In this document: in pieces, positions 9,547-19,386 of the stretch
Layout: each line of letters begins with the position of its first letter
How positions within the stretch are numbered: position 1 is the first letter of the stretch
DNA from: Pseudomonas silesiensis
GTDB taxonomy: Bacteria > Pseudomonadota > Gammaproteobacteria > Pseudomonadales > Pseudomonadaceae
DNA length: 64,000 nucleotides
Assembly: GCF_001661075.1 (NCBI RefSeq)
Contig: NZ_CP014870.1
Location: 1,116,001 to 1,180,000, forward strand
Reading direction: 5' to 3'
The notes under the pieces: generated by a model
Databases searched by the model: none
What the model was told of the DNA's origin: nothing
The model's input: only the letters and a program-made list of their open reading frames with translations
Translations under genes and position numbers: made by a program

Positions 9547-10469
9547 GCGATGGTGGGCAGCACGATCTCGTCGCTGCGCTGAACCCCTGCGGTGAACGCG
9601 CGGCACAGGTCGAGGAATTCGCGCATCGCCGAGGTCTGGTATTTCTGTTTGTGCCAGATGAAATAGAACTGCCGCGCCAGGTCCAGGTCCGGGGTTTCCA
9701 CCGGTACCAGGCTGCCGCGGCGGAAGGCATCGCGCAGCGCCAGCCGCGAAATGCAGCCTATCCCCAATCCTGATTCCACCGCGCGCTTGATCGCTTCGGT
9801 GTGTTCCAGTTCCAGGCGAATATTCAGTCCGCTACGGTGGTGACGCATGGCCTGGTCAAACGTCAACCGTGTACCCGAGCCTTGTTCCCGCAGGATCCAG
9901 GCCTCATGGCTCAACTCATCCATGGTCGCCGTGCCCCGCGTGGCCAGTGGATGCTGAGGCGCGCAGAACACCACCAGCTCATCCTCGACCCAGCTCTGCA
10001 CTTCGATGTCCGGATGGCTGCAATCGCCTTCGATCAGACCCAGATCAATTTCATAGTGGGCAACCTGCTGCACAATGTTCGCCGTGTTCTGCACATGCAG
10101 CTTCACCTGGCTTTCCGGATGACGCTGCATGAAGCTGCCGATCAACAGGGTGGCCAGGTAATTGCCGATCGTGAGGGTCGCGCCGACTGCCAGGGAGCCG
10201 AAACCGGACTTGCCGTTGAGCAGGTCTTCGATTTCCTTGGCTTGATCGAGCAGGGCCACGGCTTGGGGCAACAGCTGTTTGCCGAGGGCGTTGAGGGCCA
10301 GCCGTTTGCCCGCGCGGTCGAACAGCTGGCAGCTGCACTGGCGCTCGAGCTCGGTAATCGAGGTGCTCGCCGCCGATTGCGACAGGTTGAGCAGACCCGC
10401 GGCACGGGATACGCTTTCCTGCTGGGCGACGGCGACGAATACTTGAAGTTGACGGAGAGTAAATCGCAT
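9543..10469 (-). CDS. finR: LysR-type regulator FinR
   Basis: A 308-residue LysR-family activator with an N-terminal winged helix-turn-helix (residues 1-60, MRFTLRQLQVFVAVAQQESV onward) and a periplasmic-binding-like co-inducer domain. In P. putida FinR is encoded divergently from fpr and is needed for fpr induction by superoxide; the same arrangement is seen here. The ATG at 10469 starts the DNA-binding domain; the longer frame upstream runs into the shared promoter region and is not used. The 149-base gap to fpr should contain its binding site. Confidence 0.88.
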   Translation of the reverse strand: MRFTLRQLQVFVAVAQQESVSRAAGLLNLSQSAASTSITELERQCSCQLFDRAGKRLALNALGKQLLPQAVALLDQAKEIEDLLNGKSGFGSLAVGATLTIGNYLATLLIGSFMQRHPESQVKLHVQNTANIVQQVAHYEIDLGLIEGDCSHPDIEVQSWVEDELVVFCAPQHPLATRGTATMDELSHEAWILREQGSGTRLTFDQAMRHHRSGLNIRLELEHTEAIKRAVESGLGIGCISRLALRDAFRRGSLVPVETPDLDLARQFYFIWHKQKYQTSAMREFLDLCRAFTAGVQRSDEIVLPTIA

Positions 10470-10481
10470 ATCGATATAACC

Positions 10482-10494
10482 GATAACCCTTATC
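10482..10494. promoter_or_regulatory. Palindrome in the finR-fpr intergenic region (candidate FinR operator)
   Basis: A perfect inverted repeat GATAA-CCC-TTATC lies 13 bases upstream of finR in AT-rich DNA between the divergent genes. Such a symmetric site is what a dimeric LysR protein would bind; that FinR does so here is inference. Confidence 0.45.
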
Positions 10495-10618
10495 TTAATA
10501 ATCCAGTTAACAGATATTGTGGCTGCCATTAGAATGCGATGCAATTGCGCACAGCCGCTCATTTTTTGCAGAGCAGGCGCCAAGCGCGCGCAGACACATC
10601 TCCAGGAGTCCCACGTAC

Positions 10619-11398
10619 ATGAGCAACATGAACCACGAGCGTGTCCTCAGTGTTCACCACTGGAACGACACTCTGTTCAGCTTCAAGTGCACCCGCGATC
10701 CGGGCCTGCGCTTCGAGAACGGTCAGTTCGTGATGATCGGCCTGCAACAGCCCAACGGCCGGCCGCTTATGCGCGCTTACTCGATTGCCAGCCCGAACTG
10801 GGAAGAGCATCTGGAGTTTTTCAGCATCAAAGTGCCTGACGGCCCGCTGACTTCCCAGCTGCAGCACCTGAAGGAAGGCGACGAGATCATCATCAGCAAG
10901 AAGCCGACCGGCACGCTGGTGCTGGACGACTTGAAGCCTGGCAAACATTTGTACCTGCTCAGCACCGGTACCGGCCTGGCGCCGTTCATGAGCGTCATCC
11001 AGGACCCGGAAACCTACGAGCGTTTCGAAAAAGTGATCCTGTGCCACGGCGTGCGTTACGTCAACGAAGTCGCCTACCGCGAGTTCATCACCGAGCATCT
11101 GCCCCAGAACGAGTTCTTCGGCGACGCCCTGCGTGACAAGCTGATCTACTACCCGACCGTGACCCGTGAGCCGTTCGAGAACGAAGGTCGCCTGACCGAC
11201 CTGATGCGCAGCGGCAAGCTGTTCAGCGACATCGGTCTGCCACCGATCAACCCGCAGGACGACCGCGCCATGTTGTGCGGCAGCCCGAGCATGCTCGACG
11301 AGACCAGCGAAGTGTTGAACAGCTTCGGCCTGAAAGTCTCGCCGCGGATGCGCGAGCCGGGTGACTACCTGATCGAGCGTGCGTTCGTCGAGAAATAA
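10619..11398 (+). CDS. fpr: Ferredoxin-NADP(+) reductase
   Basis: FAD enzyme (259 residues) that passes electrons between NADPH and ferredoxin or flavodoxin, important under oxidative stress. The FAD-binding motif RAYS is at residues 52-55 and the NADPH-binding motif TGTGLAP at 116-122; the C-terminus ends FVEK, typical of the bacterial Fpr subclass. A ribosome site (CAGGAG) precedes the ATG at 10619; a second ATG lies nine bases later. It is divergent from finR, its likely activator. Confidence 0.96.
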   Translation: MSNMNHERVLSVHHWNDTLFSFKCTRDPGLRFENGQFVMIGLQQPNGRPLMRAYSIASPNWEEHLEFFSIKVPDGPLTSQLQHLKEGDEIIISKKPTGTLVLDDLKPGKHLYLLSTGTGLAPFMSVIQDPETYERFEKVILCHGVRYVNEVAYREFITEHLPQNEFFGDALRDKLIYYPTVTREPFENEGRLTDLMRSGKLFSDIGLPPINPQDDRAMLCGSPSMLDETSEVLNSFGLKVSPRMREPGDYLIERAFVEK

Positions 11399-11425
11399 GC
11401 AACGATTTCAACTGCTCTGCTTTCC

Positions 11426-11517
11426 CTGTGGGAGCGGGCTTGCTCGCGAAAGCGGTGTATTAGTCAGCATTACTGTCGACTGACACACCGCATTCGCGGG
11501 CAAGCCCGCTCCCACAG
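11426..11517. repeat. REP pair (REPIN)
   Basis: Two inverted copies of the Pseudomonas REP sequence (CTGTGGGAGCGGGCTTGC and its complement) flank a short spacer, between fpr and trmO. Confidence 0.92.
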
Positions 11518-11530
11518 TGGTTTCTGGTGT

Positions 11531-12229
11531 TTAGACGATCGCGGGGATGACTTCGAGGACGCGGATCAGGCCTGATTCGGGGTAATGCCACCGCACATCC
11601 ACATCCCAGAACTGCGCCCCATATTCCCGCTCCGGTGCAGGTGTCTGATACGCCGGACGCGGATCCTGCGCCAGGCATTGCTCGATCAGCGCCACCAAGG
11701 GCTCACCAAGGCGCTGAGCGTGCCCCTGTGCCTGTTGCAACGCCGAATCCATCCACTGCACGGGAATCAATTGCGGCGCAGCGCTGGCGATACTGTTGGA
11801 CGCTGCGTCGACGATGTCGGCGTAAGGCACGTAGGGTTTGATGTCGAGGATCGGCGTGCCGTCGAGCAGGTCGATGCCGGAGATCCACAGGCGGTCGGCT
11901 TCAACCTTGTCCAGCTTGACCACGGATTGACCGATGCCATTGGGTCGATGGGTCGCACGGGTGGCAAACACCCCCATGGATTTGTTGCCGCCGAGGCGAG
12001 GCGGGCGCACTTTCAGGCGGGGCTTTTCTTCCAGGGCCTGATGGAACAGGAACAGCAGCCAGACATGGCTGACCTGTTCCAGGCCCTGCACCGCGTCCCC
12101 CTGATCGAACGGCGCCACCAGTTCCAGCACGCCGCGAGCGGCCGGGGCCAGTTGCGGCTGGCGCGGGATGGCGAACTTCTCCTTGAAGCAGGAGCGCACG
12201 AAGCCGATGGGGGAGACGCTGTAGGTCAT
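11531..12229 (-). CDS. trmO: tRNA (N6-threonylcarbamoyladenosine37-N6)-methyltransferase TrmO
   Basis: TsaA/YaeB-family enzyme that uses S-adenosylmethionine to methylate t6A at position 37 of threonine tRNAs, improving decoding. The 232-residue product has the TrmO fold signatures, including GFVRSCFKEKFAIPRQ near the N-terminus, GLEQVSHVWLLFLFH, and the conserved ATRATHRPNGIGQS followed by GIDLLDGTPILDIKPYVPY. The ATG at 12229 begins MTYSVSPIGFVRS, matching family members. It lies 14 bases downstream of the DUF1456 gene, in the same direction, so they are probably co-transcribed. Confidence 0.93.
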   Translation of the reverse strand: MTYSVSPIGFVRSCFKEKFAIPRQPQLAPAARGVLELVAPFDQGDAVQGLEQVSHVWLLFLFHQALEEKPRLKVRPPRLGGNKSMGVFATRATHRPNGIGQSVVKLDKVEADRLWISGIDLLDGTPILDIKPYVPYADIVDAASNSIASAAPQLIPVQWMDSALQQAQGHAQRLGEPLVALIEQCLAQDPRPAYQTPAPEREYGAQFWDVDVRWHYPESGLIRVLEVIPAIV

Positions 12230-12243
12230 GGTTTGGAGTGCGC

Positions 12244-12714
12244 TTATTGCGGGCGCACGCGCAGGGTCAAGCCCTTGAGGAAGTTGCGCAGCAACTGGTC
12301 GCCGCACGCGCGGTAGTTGGTGTGGCCGAACTTGCGGAACAGCGCGCTCAGCTCAGGCTTGGACACCGGGAACTCGGAGGCCTTGAGGATCGCGTGCATG
12401 TCGTCTTCCTTCAGTTCGAAGGCCACCCGCAGTTTCTTCAGGATGATGTTGTTGGTCACCGGCGTTTCGATCGGCTGCGGCGGACGGCTTTCGTCCTTGC
12501 CGCGCTTGAAGATCACCAGGCCGTCGAGGAAATGCGCCATCACCTCGTCCGGGCAGCGGACGAAGCCTTCTTCGTCTTCTTCTTTCTTGTCGAGGTATGT
12601 CAGCAAGTCTGGCAGGGTCACGTCCATGCCGCCGAGCTTGATGATCTCGATGACTTTCTTGTCGCTGATGTCGAGCATGTAGCGCACGCTGCGCAGTACG
12701 TCGTTATGAATCAT
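12244..12714 (-). CDS. DUF1456 family protein (YehS-like)
   Basis: A 156-residue protein made of two similar DUF1456 repeats, each beginning with a short helix motif (NDVLRSVRYMLDISD near the N-terminus and NNIILKKLRVAFELKEDD in the second half). Members such as E. coli YehS have no established function. I take the ATG at 12714 (MIHNDVLRS), where the family usually starts, over the ATG nine bases upstream. It precedes trmO closely in the same direction. Confidence 0.85.
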   Translation of the reverse strand: MIHNDVLRSVRYMLDISDKKVIEIIKLGGMDVTLPDLLTYLDKKEEDEEGFVRCPDEVMAHFLDGLVIFKRGKDESRPPQPIETPVTNNIILKKLRVAFELKEDDMHAILKASEFPVSKPELSALFRKFGHTNYRACGDQLLRNFLKGLTLRVRPQ

Positions 12715-12789
12715 GGTGTGCAATCCTGATAATCGGCAGTGGGCGTCGCATAAGCAGCGGCGCCAGAATGTGTGGCGGCGTGAAAAGTC

Positions 12790-13500
12790 TTAGAACTTCT
12801 CTTTGCCGGACAGGTAGCGCCATTGCCCCAAGGGCACTTTGCCAATGGATACACCGCCAATGCGGATCCGGCGGATGGCAACGACCTTCAGGCCGACAGC
12901 CTGGCAGAACAGGGCGATCACCCCCGGTTGTGGGTTCTTCATCGCAAAACGCAGGCGGTTTTCATTCTGCCAGCTGGCTTTGACCGGCGGCAGTTCCTTG
13001 CCCTTGTAGGTCAGGCCGTGGTTCAGGCGATTGAGGCCGTGAGCCACCATGTCGCCTTCAACCTCGACCACATACTCTTGCTCGATCTTGGCGGCGTCGG
13101 CGGTCAATTTGCGCAGGATCTTCCAGTCCTGGGTGAACACCAGCAACCCGCTGGCATTGGCCTGCAGGTCGGTGCTGGCGGTCAGGCGCAGGAAGTGGCC
13201 CTTGAGCGGACGTTTGCTGAAGCGGTGTTCTTCGCTCAGGGTCTCGGCGCTGATGGTCGCCATGGCCGTGTCCGCATCCATGCCTGCCGGGACGTTGAAC
13301 AGGATGGTCACCGGTTCTGGCGCAGTGGCCTTGGCTTCTGGATCGAGCTCGACTTTCTGGGTGTCGACCTTGAACTGCGGCTCGTCGATGACTTCACCGT
13401 CCACGGTGACCCAGCCGCCCTCGATGAACAGCTCAGCCTCCCGACGGGAACAGCCGACGAGTTCGATGAGGCGTTTGGAGAGTCGAATCGGGTCAGTCAT
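12790..13500 (-). CDS. RsuA/RluB-family pseudouridine-synthase-like protein lacking the catalytic Asp
   Basis: A 236-residue protein with an N-terminal S4 RNA-binding domain (about residues 5-60, RLSKRLIELVGCSRREAELFIEGGWVTVDG in two parts) and a PsuS catalytic-domain remnant. In active family members the loop reads Gly-Arg-Leu-Asp-x-x-Thr-x-Gly-Leu-Leu and the Asp is the nucleophile. Here the same loop is Thr-Asp111-Leu112-Gln113-Ala-Asn-Ala-Ser-Gly-Leu-Leu, so Arg and Asp become Asp and Gln. The rest of the fold (KIEQEYVVEVEG, the C-terminal KVVAIRRIRIGGVSIG) is well kept. It may be inactive and act only as an rRNA-binding protein, or use another residue; both are inference. Confidence 0.85.
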   Translation of the reverse strand: MTDPIRLSKRLIELVGCSRREAELFIEGGWVTVDGEVIDEPQFKVDTQKVELDPEAKATAPEPVTILFNVPAGMDADTAMATISAETLSEEHRFSKRPLKGHFLRLTASTDLQANASGLLVFTQDWKILRKLTADAAKIEQEYVVEVEGDMVAHGLNRLNHGLTYKGKELPPVKASWQNENRLRFAMKNPQPGVIALFCQAVGLKVVAIRRIRIGGVSIGKVPLGQWRYLSGKEKF

Positions 13501-13587
13501 GACAGGGCCGTAACAAAAAAGGGGTGGGCATTGTACCTGCCTGGCGCCGGTTAAGCCCGGCTCGATTTGCACCGTACAGCTTTTAGT

Positions 13588-13707
13588 GTAGGAGCTGGCT
13601 TGCTGGCGAAGGCGTCCTGTAGGAGCGAGGCTTGCCCGCGAAGGAAGCACCTCGGTCTATCTGACCGACCGCGGTGCTTCCTTCGCGGGCAAGCCTCGCT
13701 CCTACAG
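13588..13707. repeat. REP cluster (three REP-like units)
   Basis: A partial REP (GTAGGAGCTGGCTTGCTGGCGAAGG) is followed by an inverted REP pair with a long perfect stem (CTGTAGGAGCGAGGCTTGCC... and its complement, extending through GAAGGAAGCACC/GGTGCTTCCTTC). Confidence 0.9.
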
Positions 13708-13720
13708 GGCCTGCGTTGTG

Positions 13721-14194
13721 TCAGCCATGCTTTGAGCGCTGCTGGGTTTGGCGCAAGCGCATATGCAACAGCGGATAGGGCTGGCCCATGCCATCGACTT
13801 CCGAGCGGCCGATCACCTCGAAGCCCTGCTTGAAGTAGAACCCCAGGGCTTGCGGGTTCTGCTCGTTGACGTCCAGTTCATCGGCATTCAGGTGTTCCAA
13901 GGCATACCGCAGCAGCTGCTTGCCCAGCCCCTGGCCGCGGTGCGCCGGGTCGATGAAGAGCATTTCGATCTTGCCCGCCGCAACCCCGGCAAACCCGGTG
14001 ATGCGCTGGCGCGAGTCTTTGGTGCAGATCAGCATCACCGCATCGAGGTAGCGGGTCAGCACCAGGTTCTTCAGCAGTTCGATGTAACTGTCGGGCAGAA
14101 AGTCATGGGTGGCGCGCACCGAGGCTTCCCACACCTGCGTCAGCTCTTCGTAGTCGCTCTGTTTCGGCGTCTGGATGACCGAATGTTGGCGCAT
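13721..14194 (-). CDS. GNAT family N-acetyltransferase
   Basis: Acetyl-CoA-dependent acyltransferase of 157 residues. The acetyl-CoA-binding motif A is seen as IEMLFIDPAHRGQGLGKQLL (R-G-Q-G-L-G) near residues 75-95, followed by the ELDVNEQNPQALGFYFKQGFE motif B. The substrate is unknown; the layout resembles small YjaB-like acetyltransferases. The ATG at 14194 (MRQHSVIQTP) is favoured over one 16 codons upstream that would run towards the rimO terminator. It is downstream of rimO but separated by a terminator. Confidence 0.87.
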   Translation of the reverse strand: MRQHSVIQTPKQSDYEELTQVWEASVRATHDFLPDSYIELLKNLVLTRYLDAVMLICTKDSRQRITGFAGVAAGKIEMLFIDPAHRGQGLGKQLLRYALEHLNADELDVNEQNPQALGFYFKQGFEVIGRSEVDGMGQPYPLLHMRLRQTQQRSKHG

Positions 14195-14256
14195 GGCCGA
14201 ATGCCCCTTTTGGCAATTGATCGTGCGAATCCTTTCTCCCACAAAACGATAGACGT

Positions 14257-14296
14257 AAAAAAGCCCCGCATCTCGTCAGGCGAGCGGGGCTTTTGC
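14257..14296 (-). terminator. Intrinsic terminator after rimO
   Basis: Hairpin AAGCCCCGC / GCGGGGCTT with an A-rich flank that reads as a U-run on the minus strand, just beyond the rimO stop. Confidence 0.88.
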
Positions 14297-14308
14297 TATT
14301 TTTTACCT

Positions 14309-15646
<1,338 letters not shown>

Positions 15647-15719
15647 GTCTAACCTCGGTATTTGTGACGCCTCCAGCCGAAGACGGCAAGGCGACAGACG
15701 GGCGCTATGTTGCGCCTCT

Positions 15720-15763
15720 GGTCAAAAAGTGCGCAATTCTAGCGATGAGAGGCGCACTTGACC
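15720..15763. promoter_or_regulatory. Inverted repeat between rimO and kup
   Basis: GGTCAA-AAA-GTGCGC pairs with GCGCAC-TTGACC after a 17-base gap, with a 3-base bulge, in the region that should carry the divergent promoters. A TAGAAT-like -10 for rimO lies in the loop on the minus strand. Function is unknown. Confidence 0.4.
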
Positions 15764-15932
15764 AGCTTTATACGGGGAAATACGACGAGTGCTGCGCTAT
15801 GCTTCGCGCCGTTACGCTTTACCGATTTTTTACAGTCAACAAAACGTCTGTAACAACAAGTAAAACAGCGCATGCTGCACGGCAAAGCATAGTGTTTTTT
15901 TCCAAGTCCGGATCTGGGTGTAGGAGTGGTGG

Positions 15933-17834
15933 ATGGGTCAGGCAAGTAGTCAGGCGGCGGGTGCCGAGCATTCGGCGGCCAAGCCGATCGGCATGCTGGT
16001 CGCGGCGGTCGGGGTGGTGTATGGCGATATCGGCACGAGCCCGCTGTACACCCTCAAAGAAGTGTTTTCCGGTGGCTACGGCGTGCCCGTCACCCATGAC
16101 GGGGTGCTGGGGATTCTGGCGCTGATCTTCTGGTCGCTGATCTGGGTCGTCTCGATCAAGTACATGATGTTTGTCCTGCGCGCCGATAACCAGGGCGAAG
16201 GCGGGATAATGGCCTTGACCGCCCTGGCCCGTCGGGCAGCGGCGGGGCATGCGAAATTACGCACCTTGCTGGTGGTCTGCGGGCTGATCGGTGCGGCGTT
16301 GTTCTACGGCGACAGCATGATCACGCCGGCGATTTCCGTACTCTCGGCCATTGAAGGCCTGGGACTGGCATTCGAGGGTATCGACCATTGGGTGGTGCCG
16401 CTGTCGTTGATCGTGCTGGTGGCGCTGTTCCTCATTCAACGTCACGGCACCGCGCGCATCGGCATTCTGTTCGGGCCGATCATGGTCACCTGGTTTGTGG
16501 TGCTGGGGGCGCTGGGGGTCTATGGCATCCTGCAACACCCGGAAGTGTTGCAGGCCTTGAACCCGGTGTGGGGCGTGCGTTTTTTCGTCGTGCATCCGGG
16601 CATGGGCGTGGCGATCCTCGGCGCGGTGGTGCTGGCGTTGACCGGTGCCGAAGCGCTGTACGCCGACATGGGCCACTTCGGTCGCAAGCCGATTGCCCGC
16701 GCGTGGTTCCTCCTGGTGTTGCCGGCGCTGGTACTGAACTACTTCGGCCAGGGCGCGCTGCTGCTTGGTGACCCGGAAGCCGCCCGCAACCCGTTCTACC
16801 TGCTGGCGCCGAGCTGGGCCTTGATTCCATTGGTCGGCCTGTCGACCCTGGCGACGGTAATCGCTTCCCAGGCAGTGATCTCCGGGGCGTTCTCCCTGAC
16901 CCGCCAAGCGATCCAGCTCGGCTACATTCCGCGCATGCGTATCCAGCACACCTCCAGCGCCGAACAAGGCCAGATCTACATCGGCGCTGTGAACTGGGCG
17001 CTGATGGTCGGCGTGATCCTGTTGGTCCTGGGGTTCGAATCCTCCGGCGCCCTGGCCTCGGCCTACGGTGTGGCCGTGACCGGCACCATGCTGATGACCA
17101 CGATCCTGGTGTCGGCGGTAATGTTGTTGCTGTGGAAATGGCCGCCGGTCCTCGCTGTGCCGGTGTTGTTCGGCTTCCTGTTGGTGGACGGTCTGTACTT
17201 CGCCGCCAACGTGCCGAAGATCGTTCAGGGCGGGGCATTTCCGGTGATCGCCGGTATTGTGCTGTTCGTGCTGATGACGACCTGGAAGCGCGGCAAGCAA
17301 TTGCTGGTCGACCGGATCGACGAGGGCGGATTGCCACTGCCGATTTTCATCAGCAGCATCGCCGTCCAGCCACCGCATCGCGTCCAGGGCACCGCCGTGT
17401 TCCTCACCGCCCGGCCGGATGCCGTGCCCCACGCGCTGTTGCACAACCTGCTGCATAACCAGGTATTGCACGAGCAAGTGGTGCTGCTGACGGTGGTCTA
17501 CGAAGACATTCCGCGGGTGCCGCCGACACGGCGCTTCGAGGTCGAATCCCACGGCGAAGGCTTCTTCCGGGTGATCCTGCACTTTGGTTTCGTCGACGAG
17601 CCGGACGTGCCGCAGGCGCTGAAACTGTGTCATCTCGATGACCTGGACTTCAGCCCGATGCGCACCACCTACTTCCTCAGCCGCGAGACGGTCATTGCCT
17701 CCAAGCTCGTAGGCATGGCCCGCTGGCGCGAGGTGCTGTTCGCCTTCATGTTGCAGAACGCCAATGGCAATTTGCGGTTCTTTAATCTGCCGTTGAATCG
17801 GGTGATTGAGTTGGGTACCCAGGTAGAAATGTAA
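15933..17834 (+). CDS. kup: Low-affinity potassium transporter Kup
   Basis: Inner-membrane K+/H+ symporter of the KUP/HAK/KT family, 633 residues. It has the N-terminal signature [19 protein letters not shown] (about residues 27-45), a further conserved [19 protein letters not shown], about twelve hydrophobic helices, and a hydrophilic cytoplasmic C-terminal domain from about residue 460. The ATG at 15933 gives a start ([22 protein letters not shown]) typical for Pseudomonas Kup. It is single, closed by a terminator, and divergent from rimO. Confidence 0.95.
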   Translation: MGQASSQAAGAEHSAAKPIGMLVAAVGVVYGDIGTSPLYTLKEVFSGGYGVPVTHDGVLGILALIFWSLIWVVSIKYMMFVLRADNQGEGGIMALTALARRAAAGHAKLRTLLVVCGLIGAALFYGDSMITPAISVLSAIEGLGLAFEGIDHWVVPLSLIVLVALFLIQRHGTARIGILFGPIMVTWFVVLGALGVYGILQHPEVLQALNPVWGVRFFVVHPGMGVAILGAVVLALTGAEALYADMGHFGRKPIARAWFLLVLPALVLNYFGQGALLLGDPEAARNPFYLLAPSWALIPLVGLSTLATVIASQAVISGAFSLTRQAIQLGYIPRMRIQHTSSAEQGQIYIGAVNWALMVGVILLVLGFESSGALASAYGVAVTGTMLMTTILVSAVMLLLWKWPPVLAVPVLFGFLLVDGLYFAANVPKIVQGGAFPVIAGIVLFVLMTTWKRGKQLLVDRIDEGGLPLPIFISSIAVQPPHRVQGTAVFLTARPDAVPHALLHNLLHNQVLHEQVVLLTVVYEDIPRVPPTRRFEVESHGEGFFRVILHFGFVDEPDVPQALKLCHLDDLDFSPMRTTYFLSRETVIASKLVGMARWREVLFAFMLQNANGNLRFFNLPLNRVIELGTQVEM

Positions 17835-17845
17835 GCCCCATCAAA

Positions 17846-17886
17846 AAAGCCCCCGTTGCCATGTGAAGGCAGCGGGGGCTTTTTTG
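17846..17886 (+). terminator. Intrinsic terminator after kup
   Basis: Hairpin AAAAGCCCCCGTTGCC / GGCAGCGGGGGCTTTT followed by T residues, shortly after the kup stop. Confidence 0.9.
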
Positions 17887-17920
17887 TGGGCGGAACCTGA
17901 TCTGAATCCAGTGAAGATCC

Positions 17921-18011
17921 CTGTGGGAGCGGGCTTGCCCGCGATAGCGGTATGTCTGCCACATCAATGTTGGATCTGCTGCCGTCATCGCGGGCAAGCC
18001 CGCTCCCACAG
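17921..18011. repeat. REP pair (REPIN)
   Basis: Inverted copies of CTGTGGGAGCGGGCTTGCCC around a spacer, between the kup and hydrolase-gene terminators. Confidence 0.92.
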
Positions 18012-18035
18012 GGATATGTAGTGTTTGCAGGAATG

Positions 18036-18074
18036 AAAAAGCCCCCGCTACCGTGAGGTATCGAGGGCTCTTTT
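18036..18074 (-). terminator. Intrinsic terminator after the aminoacyl-PG operon
   Basis: Hairpin AGCCCCCGCTACC / GGTATCGAGGGCT, with an A5 run that is a U-run for leftward transcription. Confidence 0.82.
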
Positions 18075-18108
18075 GTCAGCGAAGCTCAGATCATTCCTGA
18101 GCCGCCGT

Positions 18109-19386
18109 TTACTTCGCCTGACGCTTCTCGATTACATCCACCAACCGCTGGGCCAAAGCCGGATAGTTCTCATCAAAGTGATGCCCGCCCGGCAGCTTCA
18201 TCGCTTCGCCCACGGCCGTCTTGTCAGTACAGCCGCTCTCATCGACTTCCTCTTCGCCATAGATGCACACCACTTTCTCCGCCGGCAACTTGGCCATTTC
18301 CGGGCCGGTGGCGGCTTCCTTGCCGGCGTTGCCGAGCCAGCCTTCGACTTCGATTTCGAAGCTGCCAGTGCGGGCGAAGGCCAACAGGATAATGGCGTCG
18401 ACCCGTTGTTGCTCCGCGGGCTCCAGGCGGTTGTAGATGGCTGGCAGGACGTCGGCGCCGAACGAGTAACCGGTGAGGATGAAGCGTTTGGTGCCCCATT
18501 TCTGCCGGTAATGCTGCATCAGTTCGGCCAGGTCCAGGGCGCTTTGCTCAGGGCTCTTGTGTTGCCAGTAGTAGCGCAGGGTGTCGATGCCGACCACCGG
18601 GTAGCCGATCTTGGCCATCTCTCCCGCCACGTCGCGGTCCAGGTCGCGCCAGCCGCCGTCGCCGGAGAGGAACAGGGTGACGGTGTCCCGGGCCTGGCCG
18701 GCCGGCACTTCGACCACCGGAATCTGCAGCCCGCCCGTGGCTTTGTCGCCGCCGACCAGGAGTTTGCGCAGTTCGTTGTTCAGCACTTGCGGCAGGTTGA
18801 TGTCGTAGTCGCTGATGCTGGTTTCGGCGTTCGGTTGGTCGCGCACGAAGCCGGCGCTGGTGTCGTCCGGGTTGTCGTTCCAGGCCACCAGCCAGTGACC
18901 GTGAGAGGCGCTTTTCGGCAGCAGGTGCGTGCAGCCGGGTTTTTCCAGGGCCAGGTCCACCGACACGGCCTGGGCCTTGTCGTTCTTCTGCTCGGACAGC
19001 CAGCGCCATGCCAGCACAGCACCGGGGCCGATGCCGCTGACCAGGGTCGCCGGGCCGTTCAGCGCCCTCAGGCCCGATTGCAGGGCGCGACTTTGCAGCA
19101 GGCAGTCTTTGGGCAGGATCACCTGGACGATCTGCGCCGAGCCGCTGCGGCTGAGGGTCAGCAGTTGTTTGTCGCTGAGTTTCTGCTCGGCGTTGACCGC
19201 CACCAGCACCTGGGCGCGTGGTGTGCTGCCGGGGATGACTCGCGTCAGCGCCGCACCGTCGGCGGGTGTCAGCTGTTCGAGGGTCGGTTCGGGTGCCGGA
19301 CGTTTGAGGTACCAGTAACCGCCACCGAGGATCAGGGCCAGCACTAGCAGTGTGCCCAGTACGTACCGCAGGGAGCGTTGAATCAT
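18109..19386 (-). CDS. AcvB/VirJ-family hydrolase, probable alanyl-phosphatidylglycerol hydrolase
   Basis: A 425-residue protein with an N-terminal membrane anchor or signal (residues 5-27) and a periplasmic alpha/beta-hydrolase domain. The nucleophile elbow is GYSFG with Ser308, preceded by SGDGGW (241-246) and followed near the C-terminus by GGHHFDE with a His. Members AcvB (Agrobacterium) and PA0919 (P. aeruginosa) hydrolyse lysyl- or alanyl-phosphatidylglycerol. It overlaps the stop of the upstream aminoacyl-PG synthase gene by the ATGA arrangement, so synthesis and hydrolysis of the lipid are translationally coupled. The choice of alanyl over lysyl rests on similarity to the PA0919/PA0920 pair. 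Confidence 0.85.
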   Translation of the reverse strand: MIQRSLRYVLGTLLVLALILGGGYWYLKRPAPEPTLEQLTPADGAALTRVIPGSTPRAQVLVAVNAEQKLSDKQLLTLSRSGSAQIVQVILPKDCLLQSRALQSGLRALNGPATLVSGIGPGAVLAWRWLSEQKNDKAQAVSVDLALEKPGCTHLLPKSASHGHWLVAWNDNPDDTSAGFVRDQPNAETSISDYDINLPQVLNNELRKLLVGGDKATGGLQIPVVEVPAGQARDTVTLFLSGDGGWRDLDRDVAGEMAKIGYPVVGIDTLRYYWQHKSPEQSALDLAELMQHYRQKWGTKRFILTGYSFGADVLPAIYNRLEPAEQQRVDAIILLAFARTGSFEIEVEGWLGNAGKEAATGPEMAKLPAEKVVCIYGEEEVDESGCTDKTAVGEAMKLPGGHHFDENYPALAQRLVDVIEKRQAK

